Translations under genes and position numbers: made by a program
Notes under the pieces: generated by a model
What the model was told of the DNA's origin: nothing
Databases searched by the model: none
Seen by the model: only the letters and a program-made list of their open reading frames with translations
Shown: one piece after another, positions 1-5,958 of the stretch
Layout of the letters: each line of letters opens with the position of its first letter
How positions within the stretch are numbered: the first letter of the stretch is position 1
Assembly: GCA_013696695.1 (NCBI GenBank)
Contig: JACCYD010001162.1
Span: forward strand, 1-6,242
Length of the DNA stretch: 6,242 nt
Reading direction: 5' to 3'
Origin: Deltaproteobacteria bacterium
Lineage (GTDB): Bacteria > Myxococcota_A > Polyangia > Haliangiales > Haliangiaceae

Positions 1-285
1 CCTGTGGCTGACCCGGCAGCGTGTCGCACGGCGGCGGCCGTCGAGTGCGGGAAGGTGACCTTCAAGGAGTGCGTGGCGGACAAGGCCAAGAGCTGGGCCG
101 AAGAGAACCCGAGCATCGCGCGCGCCCCCAAGCTCGGCCGGGGGGCCGCGAGCTCGACGAGTGGCGGAGGCGAGCAAACCAAGCAAACGGGCGGGTGTTC
201 CGTGGGTGATGGCGCCCTTGCTGGTGTGCTCTTCGTCGGCAGCGCGCTGGTCGCGTTGCGTCGCCGTCGCCGCCGAGCCGCCTAG
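1..285 (+). CDS. 3' end of a MYXO-CTERM-type sorted surface/secreted protein (5' truncated)
   Basis: The reading frame is open from the first base of the window. A GTG lies at position 4, but there is no room to see a ribosome binding site, and the visible 93 residues lack the N-terminal signal peptide that such a protein needs, so I treat this as the tail of a longer gene. Counting from that GTG, residues 1-40 are polar with cysteines at 7, 15 and 23. Residues 41-63 form a Gly/Ser/Thr-rich linker. Residues 64-65 are Gly-Cys (Cys codon at 196-198), followed by a hydrophobic segment at about 70-85 and a run of six arginines at 86-91. Gly-Cys, membrane segment and Arg cluster in that order is the architecture of the MYXO-CTERM tail of myxobacterial exported proteins, where the Cys is thought to be the processing and anchoring point. 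What the body of the protein does cannot be told from this fragment. The stop lies 8 bp before the UbiA gene, so the two may be cotranscribed. Confidence 0.72.
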   Translation, partial: PVADPAACRTAAAVECGKVTFKECVADKAKSWAEENPSIARAPKLGRGAASSTSGGGEQTKQTGGCSVGDGALAGVLFVGSALVALRRRRRRAA

Positions 286-293
286 GTCACGCC

Positions 294-1172
294 GTGTCCT
301 TCGCCGTGGCGCTGCTCCGCACGCTGCGCCCGCACCAGTGGGTGAAGAACGTGTTCGTCGCCGCCGCGCTGGTGTTCTCGAAACACCTCACAGACGCCGA
401 CTACGCGCTGCGCGCTGCGCTCGCGATCGCAGCGTTCTGTGCCCTCTCCGGCGCGGTTTACGCGTTCAACGATGTGCGCGACGTCGAGGCCGACCGGGCA
501 CATCCGAGCAAGAGACACCGGCCGATCGCATCGGGGAAAGTTACGGAACGCTCGGCGCTGACGATGGCGTTGGTGCTCGCGATCGGCGCGCTCGCCGGCT
601 GCTTCCTCCTCGATTGGCGGCTCGGCATCGTCGCGGTCGCGTACCTCGCTCAGAACGTCGCCTACAGCCTCAAGCTCAAACACATCGCGTTCCTCGATGT
701 CGGGCTGATCGCGAGCGGCTTCCTGCTGCGCGTGCTCGCCGGCGCCTACGCGATCGACGTCCCCGCGTCCGAGTGGATCCTGCTGTGCACCGCGCTCCTC
801 GCGACGTTCCTCGGGCTCGGCAAGCGGGCGCACGAGCTGGCCTGGGCCGAGCGCAGTGGCCAGGCCACGGCCACCCGTGCGGCCCTCGCCGGCTACAAGC
901 TCGGCGTCGTCAGGAAGCTGCTCTACGTGCTCGGCGTGATCACGTGCGCGGCGTACGCGGCCTACACGCTCGAGGGTGCGCCCGGCGTGTTCGGCACCGA
1001 TCGCCTGATCCTGTCGACGCCGTTCGTCGCACTTGGCATCGTTCGCTATCTCTACCTCGCGTTGTGGCGGCCGCGCGACGAGAGTCCGACCGAGGCGATG
1101 CTCAAAGATCCGCTGTTCCTGCTCGATCTCGCCGTCGCGACCGCGGCGATGATCTATCTCATCTACGCGTGA
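294..1172 (+). CDS. UbiA-family polyprenyltransferase, decaprenyl-phosphate phosphoribosyltransferase-like
   Basis: This is a 292-residue polytopic membrane enzyme of the UbiA superfamily. The N-terminal motif LRPHQWVKNVFV (residues 11-22), the first Asp-rich motif N59-D60-x-x-D63-x-x-x-D67 followed by HPxKRxRPIAxG (70-81), and the second motif YSLKLKHIAFLD (124-135) match the branch containing mycobacterial decaprenyl-phosphate phosphoribosyltransferase (Rv3806c/UbiA, about 300 residues) better than the quinone or heme prenyltransferases. That enzyme joins polyprenyl phosphate to phosphoribosyl pyrophosphate at the cytoplasmic membrane, the first committed step to decaprenylphosphoryl-arabinose. 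About nine hydrophobic segments can be seen, including 42-60, 88-106, 110-126 and 133-151, and the C-terminus ends in one. The start is GTG, with a weak AGG at 284-286 seven bases upstream that overlaps the stop of the preceding gene. The 3' end overlaps the convergent rhomboid gene by 14 bp. Family membership is certain; the exact acceptor and donor are inferred from motif similarity, and no other arabinose-pathway gene is in view. Confidence 0.88.
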   Translation: MSFAVALLRTLRPHQWVKNVFVAAALVFSKHLTDADYALRAALAIAAFCALSGAVYAFNDVRDVEADRAHPSKRHRPIASGKVTERSALTMALVLAIGALAGCFLLDWRLGIVAVAYLAQNVAYSLKLKHIAFLDVGLIASGFLLRVLAGAYAIDVPASEWILLCTALLATFLGLGKRAHELAWAERSGQATATRAALAGYKLGVVRKLLYVLGVITCAAYAAYTLEGAPGVFGTDRLILSTPFVALGIVRYLYLALWRPRDESPTEAMLKDPLFLLDLAVATAAMIYLIYA

Positions 1173-2262
1173 CGGTAGCGAGGCGCTGCTCGAGCTCGGG
1201 CGCGAGTCGGCTGCCCGGATGCTCGCGCAGTGCTGTTTGGAGGATGTCGACGTACGTTCGCTGATCGTCGAGCTGCTGCGCCGCCGTCGCCGCGATCAGG
1301 AACGCGGCGTCGGTGAGCGGCATCTGAACCACCTTGCGCGAGATCGCCTGGTAGAGCTCGAAGATGCGCTGATGGTCGCCGGCGCGGCCGAGGTCGATGA
1401 TCGCGTGCGAGGCCTGCGTCCGGAGCGCAGGAAGATCCTTCGCGTCCGCGGCGTCGAGGCACCTCTGGTACTGCACGTCGAGCTTCGAGCCAACGGGCGC
1501 GGCAGCGGCGGTGGGCGCAACGCTGGTGCCGTCCGCGGGCAACGAGCTGCCGAACATGCGTGCGATTCCGGCGATCGCGAAGCCGAACAGAAAGCCACCG
1601 ACGTGCGCGGTGTACGCGACGTTCGAGATGCCCGGCTGGTCTTGCTGGAGATACGCGTACAGCAGCTGCTCCCCGAGCCACAACGGCAGCACGAGGTACG
1701 CCGCCATGCGGAAGGTCCCGGTCTGCATCACGAGCCAGTACCAAAGCAGCACGCGCGTGTTCGCGAAGTAGATCAGGAACGCACCCATCGCCGCCGACAC
1801 CGCGCCCGACGCGCCGATCAATACCGTCGGCGGACCATCGTAGAGCGCGGCGAACAGGTACGACGCGGTGGCTGCACCGACGAGATACAGGATCAAGAAC
1901 CGGATGCGACCGAGCCGATCCTCGAGCGCGGATCCGGTGAGCCACAGGAACAGCATGTTGCCGACCAGGTGAAACCAGCCGTCGTGGACGAACGCCGAGG
2001 CGATCAAGTTCGGATGGAGCCCGCTGCCCGGCTGGTACCCGAAGCGGAGTTTCGGGACCAGGTTCGCCTGGTCCTCGATGCCGCGCGCCAGCACCTCGAG
2101 CTCCTCGATCGATCGCGCACCGCGCAGCGGCGCGACCAGCGACTCGAGATCCGGCGCGAACCAGGTCGCGTAGACCTGCATCAGCGTGCAGACGCCGATC
2201 AGCGCGAAGGTGAGATACGGAACGCGGCCAACCGTGCGTTCGTGACCGTACGGAATGATCAA
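1159..2262 (-). CDS. Rhomboid-family intramembrane serine protease with soluble helical C-terminal extension
   Basis: This is a 367-residue protein of the rhomboid family, which cleaves transmembrane substrates inside the bilayer. The core is complete: F97-H98-x-x-x-N102 in the HLVGN motif (oxyanion-side residues), GASG at 150-153 with S152 as the predicted nucleophile, and A219-H220-V-G-G with H220 as the catalytic base. The first membrane segment is about 15-32; a loop at 36-90 precedes the main bundle (about 92-235). Residues 240-258 are an Ala/Pro/Thr linker, and 259-367 form a polar, helix-rich region resembling TPR-type repeats, probably cytosolic and for binding a partner. The start is TTG at 2262-2260, chosen because a perfect AGGAGG lies six bases upstream and the encoded MIIPYG sequence is a typical rhomboid N-terminus. 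An in-frame GTG at 2304 has no such site and would put the AGGAGG inside the gene. The gene diverges from idi2 and converges on the UbiA gene. The substrate is unknown. Confidence 0.9.
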   Translation of the reverse strand: MIIPYGHERTVGRVPYLTFALIGVCTLMQVYATWFAPDLESLVAPLRGARSIEELEVLARGIEDQANLVPKLRFGYQPGSGLHPNLIASAFVHDGWFHLVGNMLFLWLTGSALEDRLGRIRFLILYLVGAATASYLFAALYDGPPTVLIGASGAVSAAMGAFLIYFANTRVLLWYWLVMQTGTFRMAAYLVLPLWLGEQLLYAYLQQDQPGISNVAYTAHVGGFLFGFAIAGIARMFGSSLPADGTSVAPTAAAAPVGSKLDVQYQRCLDAADAKDLPALRTQASHAIIDLGRAGDHQRIFELYQAISRKVVQMPLTDAAFLIAATAAQQLDDQRTYVDILQTALREHPGSRLAPELEQRLATVTRR

Positions 2263-2268
2263 AGTACC

Positions 2269-2274
2269 CCTCCT
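2269..2274 (-). promoter_or_regulatory. Shine-Dalgarno site of the rhomboid gene (decides the TTG start)
   Basis: On the minus strand this reads AGGAGG, six bases before the TTG at 2262-2260. It is the strongest ribosome binding site in the window and is the reason for preferring TTG over the upstream in-frame GTG at 2304. Confidence 0.8.
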
Positions 2275-2300
2275 TGCTTTCGCCCGTGCTGCTGTATAAC
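2274..2300 (+). promoter_or_regulatory. Candidate promoter of the idi2-mevalonate kinase operon
   Basis: TTGCTT at 2274-2279 and TATAAC at 2295-2300 resemble the -35 and -10 boxes of a housekeeping sigma factor, with a short spacer of 15 bp. Transcription would start near 2307, giving a leader of roughly 15 nt before the ATG at 2322. The TATAAC box is a conspicuous AT-rich patch in a GC-rich sequence. Its complement contains TTATAC (2299-2294), which could act as the -10 box for the minus-strand rhomboid gene. This is inferred from motif resemblance only. Confidence 0.4.
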
Positions 2301-2321
2301 GCACGGCAGCCAGGCCGAACC

Positions 2322-3398
2322 ATGAGCGACGAAGGCCCCGCGATCGCCAAGCGCAAGGCAGACCATCTCGAGGTCGCCGCGTCGGGCCGCGCCGATTTCA
2401 CGCGGTCGACGCTGCTCGAGCACGTCCACCTCATCCACCAGGCTCTCCCCGAGCTCGCGCTCGATGACATCGACCTCACGACTTCGTTGGTCGGCATCCG
2501 ACCGCTGCGCGCACCATTAATCTTGACCGGCATGACCGGCGGCACGGCGGAGGCCACCGCGGTCAACCGTGATCTGGCACGAGCCGCGCAAGCCACCGGC
2601 ATCGCGTTCGGGGTCGGGTCGCAACGCGCGATGGCCGAACACCCCGAGCTCGCGAGCAGTTACCAGGTGCGCGATGTCGCGCCCGAGGTCGTGCTCCTCG
2701 GCAACATCGGCGCGGTGCAAGCCCTCGCGATGGGGCCGGCGAAGGTCGCCGAGCTCGCGCGCGCGATCGGCGCCGACGCCCTCGCGATCCATCTCAACCC
2801 GGGCCAGGAGCTGATCCAGGAGCATGGCGATCGCGACTTCCGCGGCATCGTCGACGCGATCGCGAGGATCGTCGATCAGGCCGGCGTGCCGATCATCGTC
2901 AAGGAGACCGGCTGCGGCCTGTCGATCGAAGCGGCGCACGCGCTGGTTCGCGCAGGCGTCACCACCGTCGACGTCGCGGGTGCGGGCGGCACGAGCTGGG
3001 TCGCGGTCGAGGCAGAGCGCGCGGTCGGCGGATCAGATGCGCAGTCACTCGGCACCGAGCTTCGCGACTGGGGCTTGCCGACGGCGGTCTCGGTGGTCGC
3101 GTGCGTGCGTGCAGGGCTCGTCACGATCGCTTCCGGTGGGCTGCGCTCCGGGTACGACGTCGCACGCGCGCTCGCACTCGGCGCCACCGCCGGTGGCATG
3201 GCCGCGCCGATGCTGCGCGCGCAACGCGCCGGCGGCTACGACGGTGCGGTTCGCGAGATCGAGCGCGCGATCGCGTCCGTGCGCTCGGTGTGCTTGCTCG
3301 CGGGGTGCGCGCGCGCCGCGGATCTCGCTCGCGCGCCTCGCCACCTCGGTGCGCCACTACGCGCGTTCCTCGACGATCTGGAGCTCCGAACCAAATGA
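2322..3398 (+). CDS. fni: Type 2 isopentenyl-diphosphate delta-isomerase (FMN-dependent)
   Basis: This is a 358-residue TIM-barrel flavoenzyme (also called idi2) that interconverts isopentenyl and dimethylallyl diphosphate in the cytoplasm, using reduced FMN and Mg2+. The family motifs appear in order: RKADHL near the N-terminus (11-16), LTGMTGGT (68-75), GVGSQRAM (97-104), GNIGA (127-131), IHLNPGQE (156-163) with Q162 as the likely catalytic acid/base and E163 as Mg2+ ligand, IVKETGCGLS (192-201), DVAGAGGTSW (217-226) and the phosphate-binding GGLRSGYDVARALALGA (272-288). The usual PEGD after the catalytic glutamine reads E-H-G-D here (167-170). The frame stays open upstream to 2274, but the ATG at 2322 is preferred because homology begins just after it, promoter-like boxes lie upstream, and a weak AGG sits seven bases before it. 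The gene overlaps mevalonate kinase by the ATGA quartet, so the two are probably translationally coupled. The identification is secure. Confidence 0.95.
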   Translation: MSDEGPAIAKRKADHLEVAASGRADFTRSTLLEHVHLIHQALPELALDDIDLTTSLVGIRPLRAPLILTGMTGGTAEATAVNRDLARAAQATGIAFGVGSQRAMAEHPELASSYQVRDVAPEVVLLGNIGAVQALAMGPAKVAELARAIGADALAIHLNPGQELIQEHGDRDFRGIVDAIARIVDQAGVPIIVKETGCGLSIEAAHALVRAGVTTVDVAGAGGTSWVAVEAERAVGGSDAQSLGTELRDWGLPTAVSVVACVRAGLVTIASGGLRSGYDVARALALGATAGGMAAPMLRAQRAGGYDGAVREIERAIASVRSVCLLAGCARAADLARAPRHLGAPLRAFLDDLELRTK

Positions 3399-4339
3399 GC
3401 GCTGTGGGCTGGGGAAAGCTGATCTTGCTCGGCGAGCACGCGGTCGTGTACGGCTACCCCGCGCTCGCGGCGGCGCTCGATCGCGGCGTGACGATCGACG
3501 CCGTCCCGACCACGAAGGGCGGCCTGCGCCTCGTCATCCCGGAGTGGAACGTGTCCGTGAAGGCCGACGACGATTCGTCGGTCGCGCGCTGTCTGAGTGC
3601 CGTCGCCGACGCACTGTTTAGTGGCCGCCACTCGTCGGCCATACCCGGTGGCCGCCCCCAGCTCTCGCTCGTCGGTGACGCCCAGATCCCGCACGGCGCG
3701 GGGCTCGGCTCGTCGGCCGCGCTGGCCGTCGCGATCGCGCGTGCGTTACTCCAGGCGGCGAACCAACCCGCCGATGTCGCCACGCTCGCGCACGCGGCCA
3801 GCGCGAGCGAGACGATCATTCACGGCAAGCCGAGCGGCGTCGACGTCGCGCTCGCGATCACCGGCGGCCTCGGCGTGTTTCGCCGGTCGACCGGCCTGAT
3901 CCCGCTCAAGCGCGCCGACGGTTCGGTCCCTTCCCTGCGCGTGCTCGTCGGGCCGAGCGGCCAGCCGCGCTCGACCGGCACGATGGTGCAGAAGGTCGCG
4001 GAGGCCACGGGCGAGCGCCCCGCCGACAAGCGACTCTCCGAGCTCGGCGGGTTGTGCGATACCGGCACCGTGGCGCTCCTCGCGAACGATCTCCCGGCAC
4101 TCGGCGCAACGATGAATCGCGCGCATGCGGTGCTCTCCGATCTCGGCGTCTCGACACCGGTGCTCGATGGTCTGTGTGCGAAGGCGATCGAGCTCGGCGC
4201 CCATGGCGCGAAGCTCACCGGTGCGGGTGGCGGCGGTGCCGTCATCGCGATCGCGCCGCGCGACAAGGAGCAGGCGATCCTCGCCGCGTGGAAGACGCTG
4301 GCGGTGACCGGGTTCGTCGCCGTCGTCGGCGCGCGATGA
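3395..4339 (+). CDS. mvk: Mevalonate kinase (GHMP family)
   Basis: This 314-residue cytoplasmic GHMP kinase phosphorylates mevalonate with ATP to 5-phosphomevalonate. The N-terminal block GKLILLGEHAVVYGYPALA (7-25) is the signature of mevalonate kinase rather than of phosphomevalonate or homoserine kinase. The ATP-binding loop PHGAGLGSSAA spans 99-109. E139 and the HGKPSGVD block (143-150, D150 as likely catalytic Asp) follow, then the C-terminal KLTGAGGGG motif at 273-281. The length is close to that of the short archaeal/bacterial enzymes and below the roughly 400 residues of the animal ones. The ATG overlaps the idi2 stop, with GGAG at 3380-3383 eleven bases upstream. The frame is open for another 98 codons upstream, but that stretch only shadows idi2. 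The TGA stop abuts, without a spacer, the stop of the minus-strand neighbour. In pathway terms the product feeds phosphomevalonate kinase, absent here, and then the decarboxylase at the right edge. Confidence 0.94.
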   Translation: MSAVGWGKLILLGEHAVVYGYPALAAALDRGVTIDAVPTTKGGLRLVIPEWNVSVKADDDSSVARCLSAVADALFSGRHSSAIPGGRPQLSLVGDAQIPHGAGLGSSAALAVAIARALLQAANQPADVATLAHAASASETIIHGKPSGVDVALAITGGLGVFRRSTGLIPLKRADGSVPSLRVLVGPSGQPRSTGTMVQKVAEATGERPADKRLSELGGLCDTGTVALLANDLPALGATMNRAHAVLSDLGVSTPVLDGLCAKAIELGAHGAKLTGAGGGGAVIAIAPRDKEQAILAAWKTLAVTGFVAVVGAR

Positions 4340-4342
4340 TCA
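4337..4342. other. Abutting convergent stop codons forming a TGATCA palindrome
   Basis: The TGA of mevalonate kinase (4337-4339) and the TGA of the minus-strand gene (4342-4340) lie directly side by side, so the six bases read TGATCA on both strands. There is no intergenic base and therefore no intergenic terminator. Each mRNA must end inside, and antisense to, the neighbouring gene. Confidence 0.95.
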
Positions 4343-5926
4343 GCGCTTGATCGTGAGGTAGCCGGTGCGTCGCCGCGCCGGCTGTAGCTCGACGGCGACC
4401 TTCTTCTTCTTTGCTGCAGTCACCAGCTGCTTCTCCTGCGCGGCCGACGCGCCCTCGACGATCAGCACGGCCAGCGGGGGAAGCTCGTCGAGGCTGTCGA
4501 TCACACCTTGGATCATCATGTCGCCCCACACGCGGGCGATCACGCGCTTGCCGTCCCGAACCAGCCGCAGGTCGCCGAGCCACGCGACGCGCACGGCGAG
4601 GCACTCCTCCAGCTCGCCCCAGCGATTCACGATCAGCTCGCAATCGCGCGGCAGCGTGTCCCAGACCGCGGCGATCTGCACGGGGTCCCCCGGGTCACCG
4701 ATCGTCAACGAGGTCAGCCGACCGCGCAGCGGCGATGCCATCAGCGCAGGCAGGCCCTTGGGACCGAGGCCGATCGAGGTCACCCCGCGACGGATGCACT
4801 CGGGAAACACGCGGGAGGTCAGGCCGGCGAGGTAGTTGCCGCCACCGCGCTTGAGCCAAGGGCAGCTGACGTGGTCGATGGTCGCGGGTGCCTTCGGCAA
4901 CGCGGCGAGCGAGGGGCCATCGTAGATCTGGATCCGGCGGAGCACCTTCATCGCCGGGCTGGTGAGCAGTGAGGCGTACGCGTCGCCGCGCGCCTCGCCG
5001 GGAATCAGCTCCTCCACGGTGGCGAGCGCGGGGACCGTGTGCAGACCTGGACTGATCTCGGCGTACGACTTCGCGAGCTCTAGCCGCGTGACGAAGCCGC
5101 GCTGAAATTGCGCGCGATATGTGATCGCCTGGAGCTCGTCGAGCCACTCGAGCCCGCACGCCTGGACGAGCTGATCGATGCGCTTGTCGCGCGCCGCGTC
5201 GCCGATGTCCGCGCGCTGGAGCGCGGACGCGAGCTGGAGCGCGATGAATTCGCCGCGCGGATCACCCTGCGCCTGCAGCGCGTCGGCGAGCACTGCGCGC
5301 GGAGCATCGTCCGCGGGGTGCGCGTAGACTTCCGCGAGCAACGCACCGACCTCCGCGACGGCTGCGGTTCGCGGCGACAGCGCGGTCGCGAATCGATCGA
5401 GCTCGCGGCGCCTCGGCTTGCGGCCGAGCGCCGGGGCGTCGAGCACGCGCCGGATCACCTGTGCTCGCAGCTCGTCGTCGGTGACGACCGCCGACAACAC
5501 CGCCCGCATCCGGTCGTCGCGGCACTCGAGCAGCACCTGCTCCGCCGCGCGTCTGGCGGCGATGTAGCCGAGCAAGCCATCCTCTGCGGCGAACGCCTTC
5601 GCGATCTCGTGACCGGCGCGTGGGTCGGGGCCCACGCGGTACAGCGACCGCATGCGCGATGCGAGTGCGTCGGCACACTCGCCGTCGTTGTCGCCGGGCA
5701 GCTGAGCGAACAGCTGCGCAGCCGCGCGCCCGCGACCAGCCGGATCGAGGAGCTGCTTGAACCAGCGGTCGTGAAAGTCTTCGGCCGTCGCGGGGCTCGG
5801 CACCGGCTTGGCCTCGGCGAGCACCGCTGCCGTCAGTCGATCGACGGCGTCTGCGAACACCTGTGCGCGCGTCGCTTCCCACACCTCGAGGGCCTCCGCG
5901 AGCAGATCGCCGTGACTGTGGGCCAC
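4340..5926 (-). CDS. TIGR02996-domain protein with LRR-like C-terminal half, function unknown
   Basis: This is a 528-residue protein without a signal peptide or membrane segment, so probably cytoplasmic. Residues 1-190 are helix-rich and polar; I do not recognise this part, though 105-165 looks like short antiparallel helices of the HEAT type. Residues about 194-233, with the core LLAEVYAHPADDAPRAVLAD and then GDPRGEFIALQ (221-231), match the TIGR02996 repeat-companion motif, found mainly in myxobacteria and planctomycetes near leucine-rich or other repeats. Residues about 300-460 contain weakly periodic Leu/Ile segments such as TSIGLGPKGLPAL and LTSLTIGDPGD, consistent with degenerate leucine-rich repeats. 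A basic KKKK lies at 506-509. The GTG start is the first possible one: the codon at 5932-5930 is TGA, and AGGA sits six bases upstream of the GTG. The gene lies antisense between mevalonate kinase and diphosphomevalonate decarboxylase and diverges from the latter. No enzymatic motif is visible, and a link to isoprenoids is not shown. Confidence 0.82.
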   Translation of the reverse strand: MAHSHGDLLAEALEVWEATRAQVFADAVDRLTAAVLAEAKPVPSPATAEDFHDRWFKQLLDPAGRGRAAAQLFAQLPGDNDGECADALASRMRSLYRVGPDPRAGHEIAKAFAAEDGLLGYIAARRAAEQVLLECRDDRMRAVLSAVVTDDELRAQVIRRVLDAPALGRKPRRRELDRFATALSPRTAAVAEVGALLAEVYAHPADDAPRAVLADALQAQGDPRGEFIALQLASALQRADIGDAARDKRIDQLVQACGLEWLDELQAITYRAQFQRGFVTRLELAKSYAEISPGLHTVPALATVEELIPGEARGDAYASLLTSPAMKVLRRIQIYDGPSLAALPKAPATIDHVSCPWLKRGGGNYLAGLTSRVFPECIRRGVTSIGLGPKGLPALMASPLRGRLTSLTIGDPGDPVQIAAVWDTLPRDCELIVNRWGELEECLAVRVAWLGDLRLVRDGKRVIARVWGDMMIQGVIDSLDELPPLAVLIVEGASAAQEKQLVTAAKKKKVAVELQPARRRTGYLTIKR

Positions 5927-5958
5927 ACCTCATCCTAACGGCGCTATGGTCCGTGGTG
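5927..5958. promoter_or_regulatory. 32-bp divergent intergenic region between TIGR02996 gene and mvaD
   Basis: This short gap must hold, or border, the start signals of both genes. On the minus strand it carries an AGGA ribosome binding site six bases before the GTG at 5926. On the plus strand no purine-rich site precedes the decarboxylase start. TATGGT at 5945-5950 could be a -10 box that would begin transcription almost at the start codon, but no convincing -35 box is seen. Promoters may lie partly inside the coding regions. Confidence 0.35.

Noticed and set aside
161..1264. Long plus-strand open frame of 367 codons overlapping the UbiA gene
   Set aside because: It is Arg/Ala/Pro-rich with no recognisable motif and lies out of frame with a gene that has clear UbiA motifs; it is a GC-driven shadow frame.
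1159..2262. Rhomboid as the sorting protease for the MYXO-CTERM protein
   Set aside because: The rhomboid gene is in a separate, opposite-strand unit, has a long soluble tail unlike compact sorting proteases of the rhombosortase type, and nothing in the sequence ties it to that substrate.
1219..2325. Plus-strand frame of 368 codons antisense to the rhomboid gene
   Set aside because: Composition is Arg/Glu/Asp-rich, as expected of a complement of a hydrophobic coding region; no motif or ribosome binding site.
1163..2602. Minus-strand frame of 479 codons over the rhomboid and idi2 starts
   Set aside because: It runs in another frame of the rhomboid gene and extends antisense into idi2; its translation is low-complexity Arg-rich and the rhomboid frame carries the catalytic motifs.
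3101..3394. 98-codon N-terminal extension of mevalonate kinase
   Set aside because: The extension is an out-of-frame reading of idi2. Mevalonate kinase homology starts just after the ATG at 3395, which also forms a typical ATGA overlap.
4360..4383. Inverted repeat AGCCGG/CCGGCT with a 12-base loop just after mevalonate kinase, considered as a terminator
   Set aside because: The stem has only 6 bp, the loop is large, and no T-run follows on either strand. It lies inside the 3' end of the antisense gene and is expected by chance in such GC-rich DNA.
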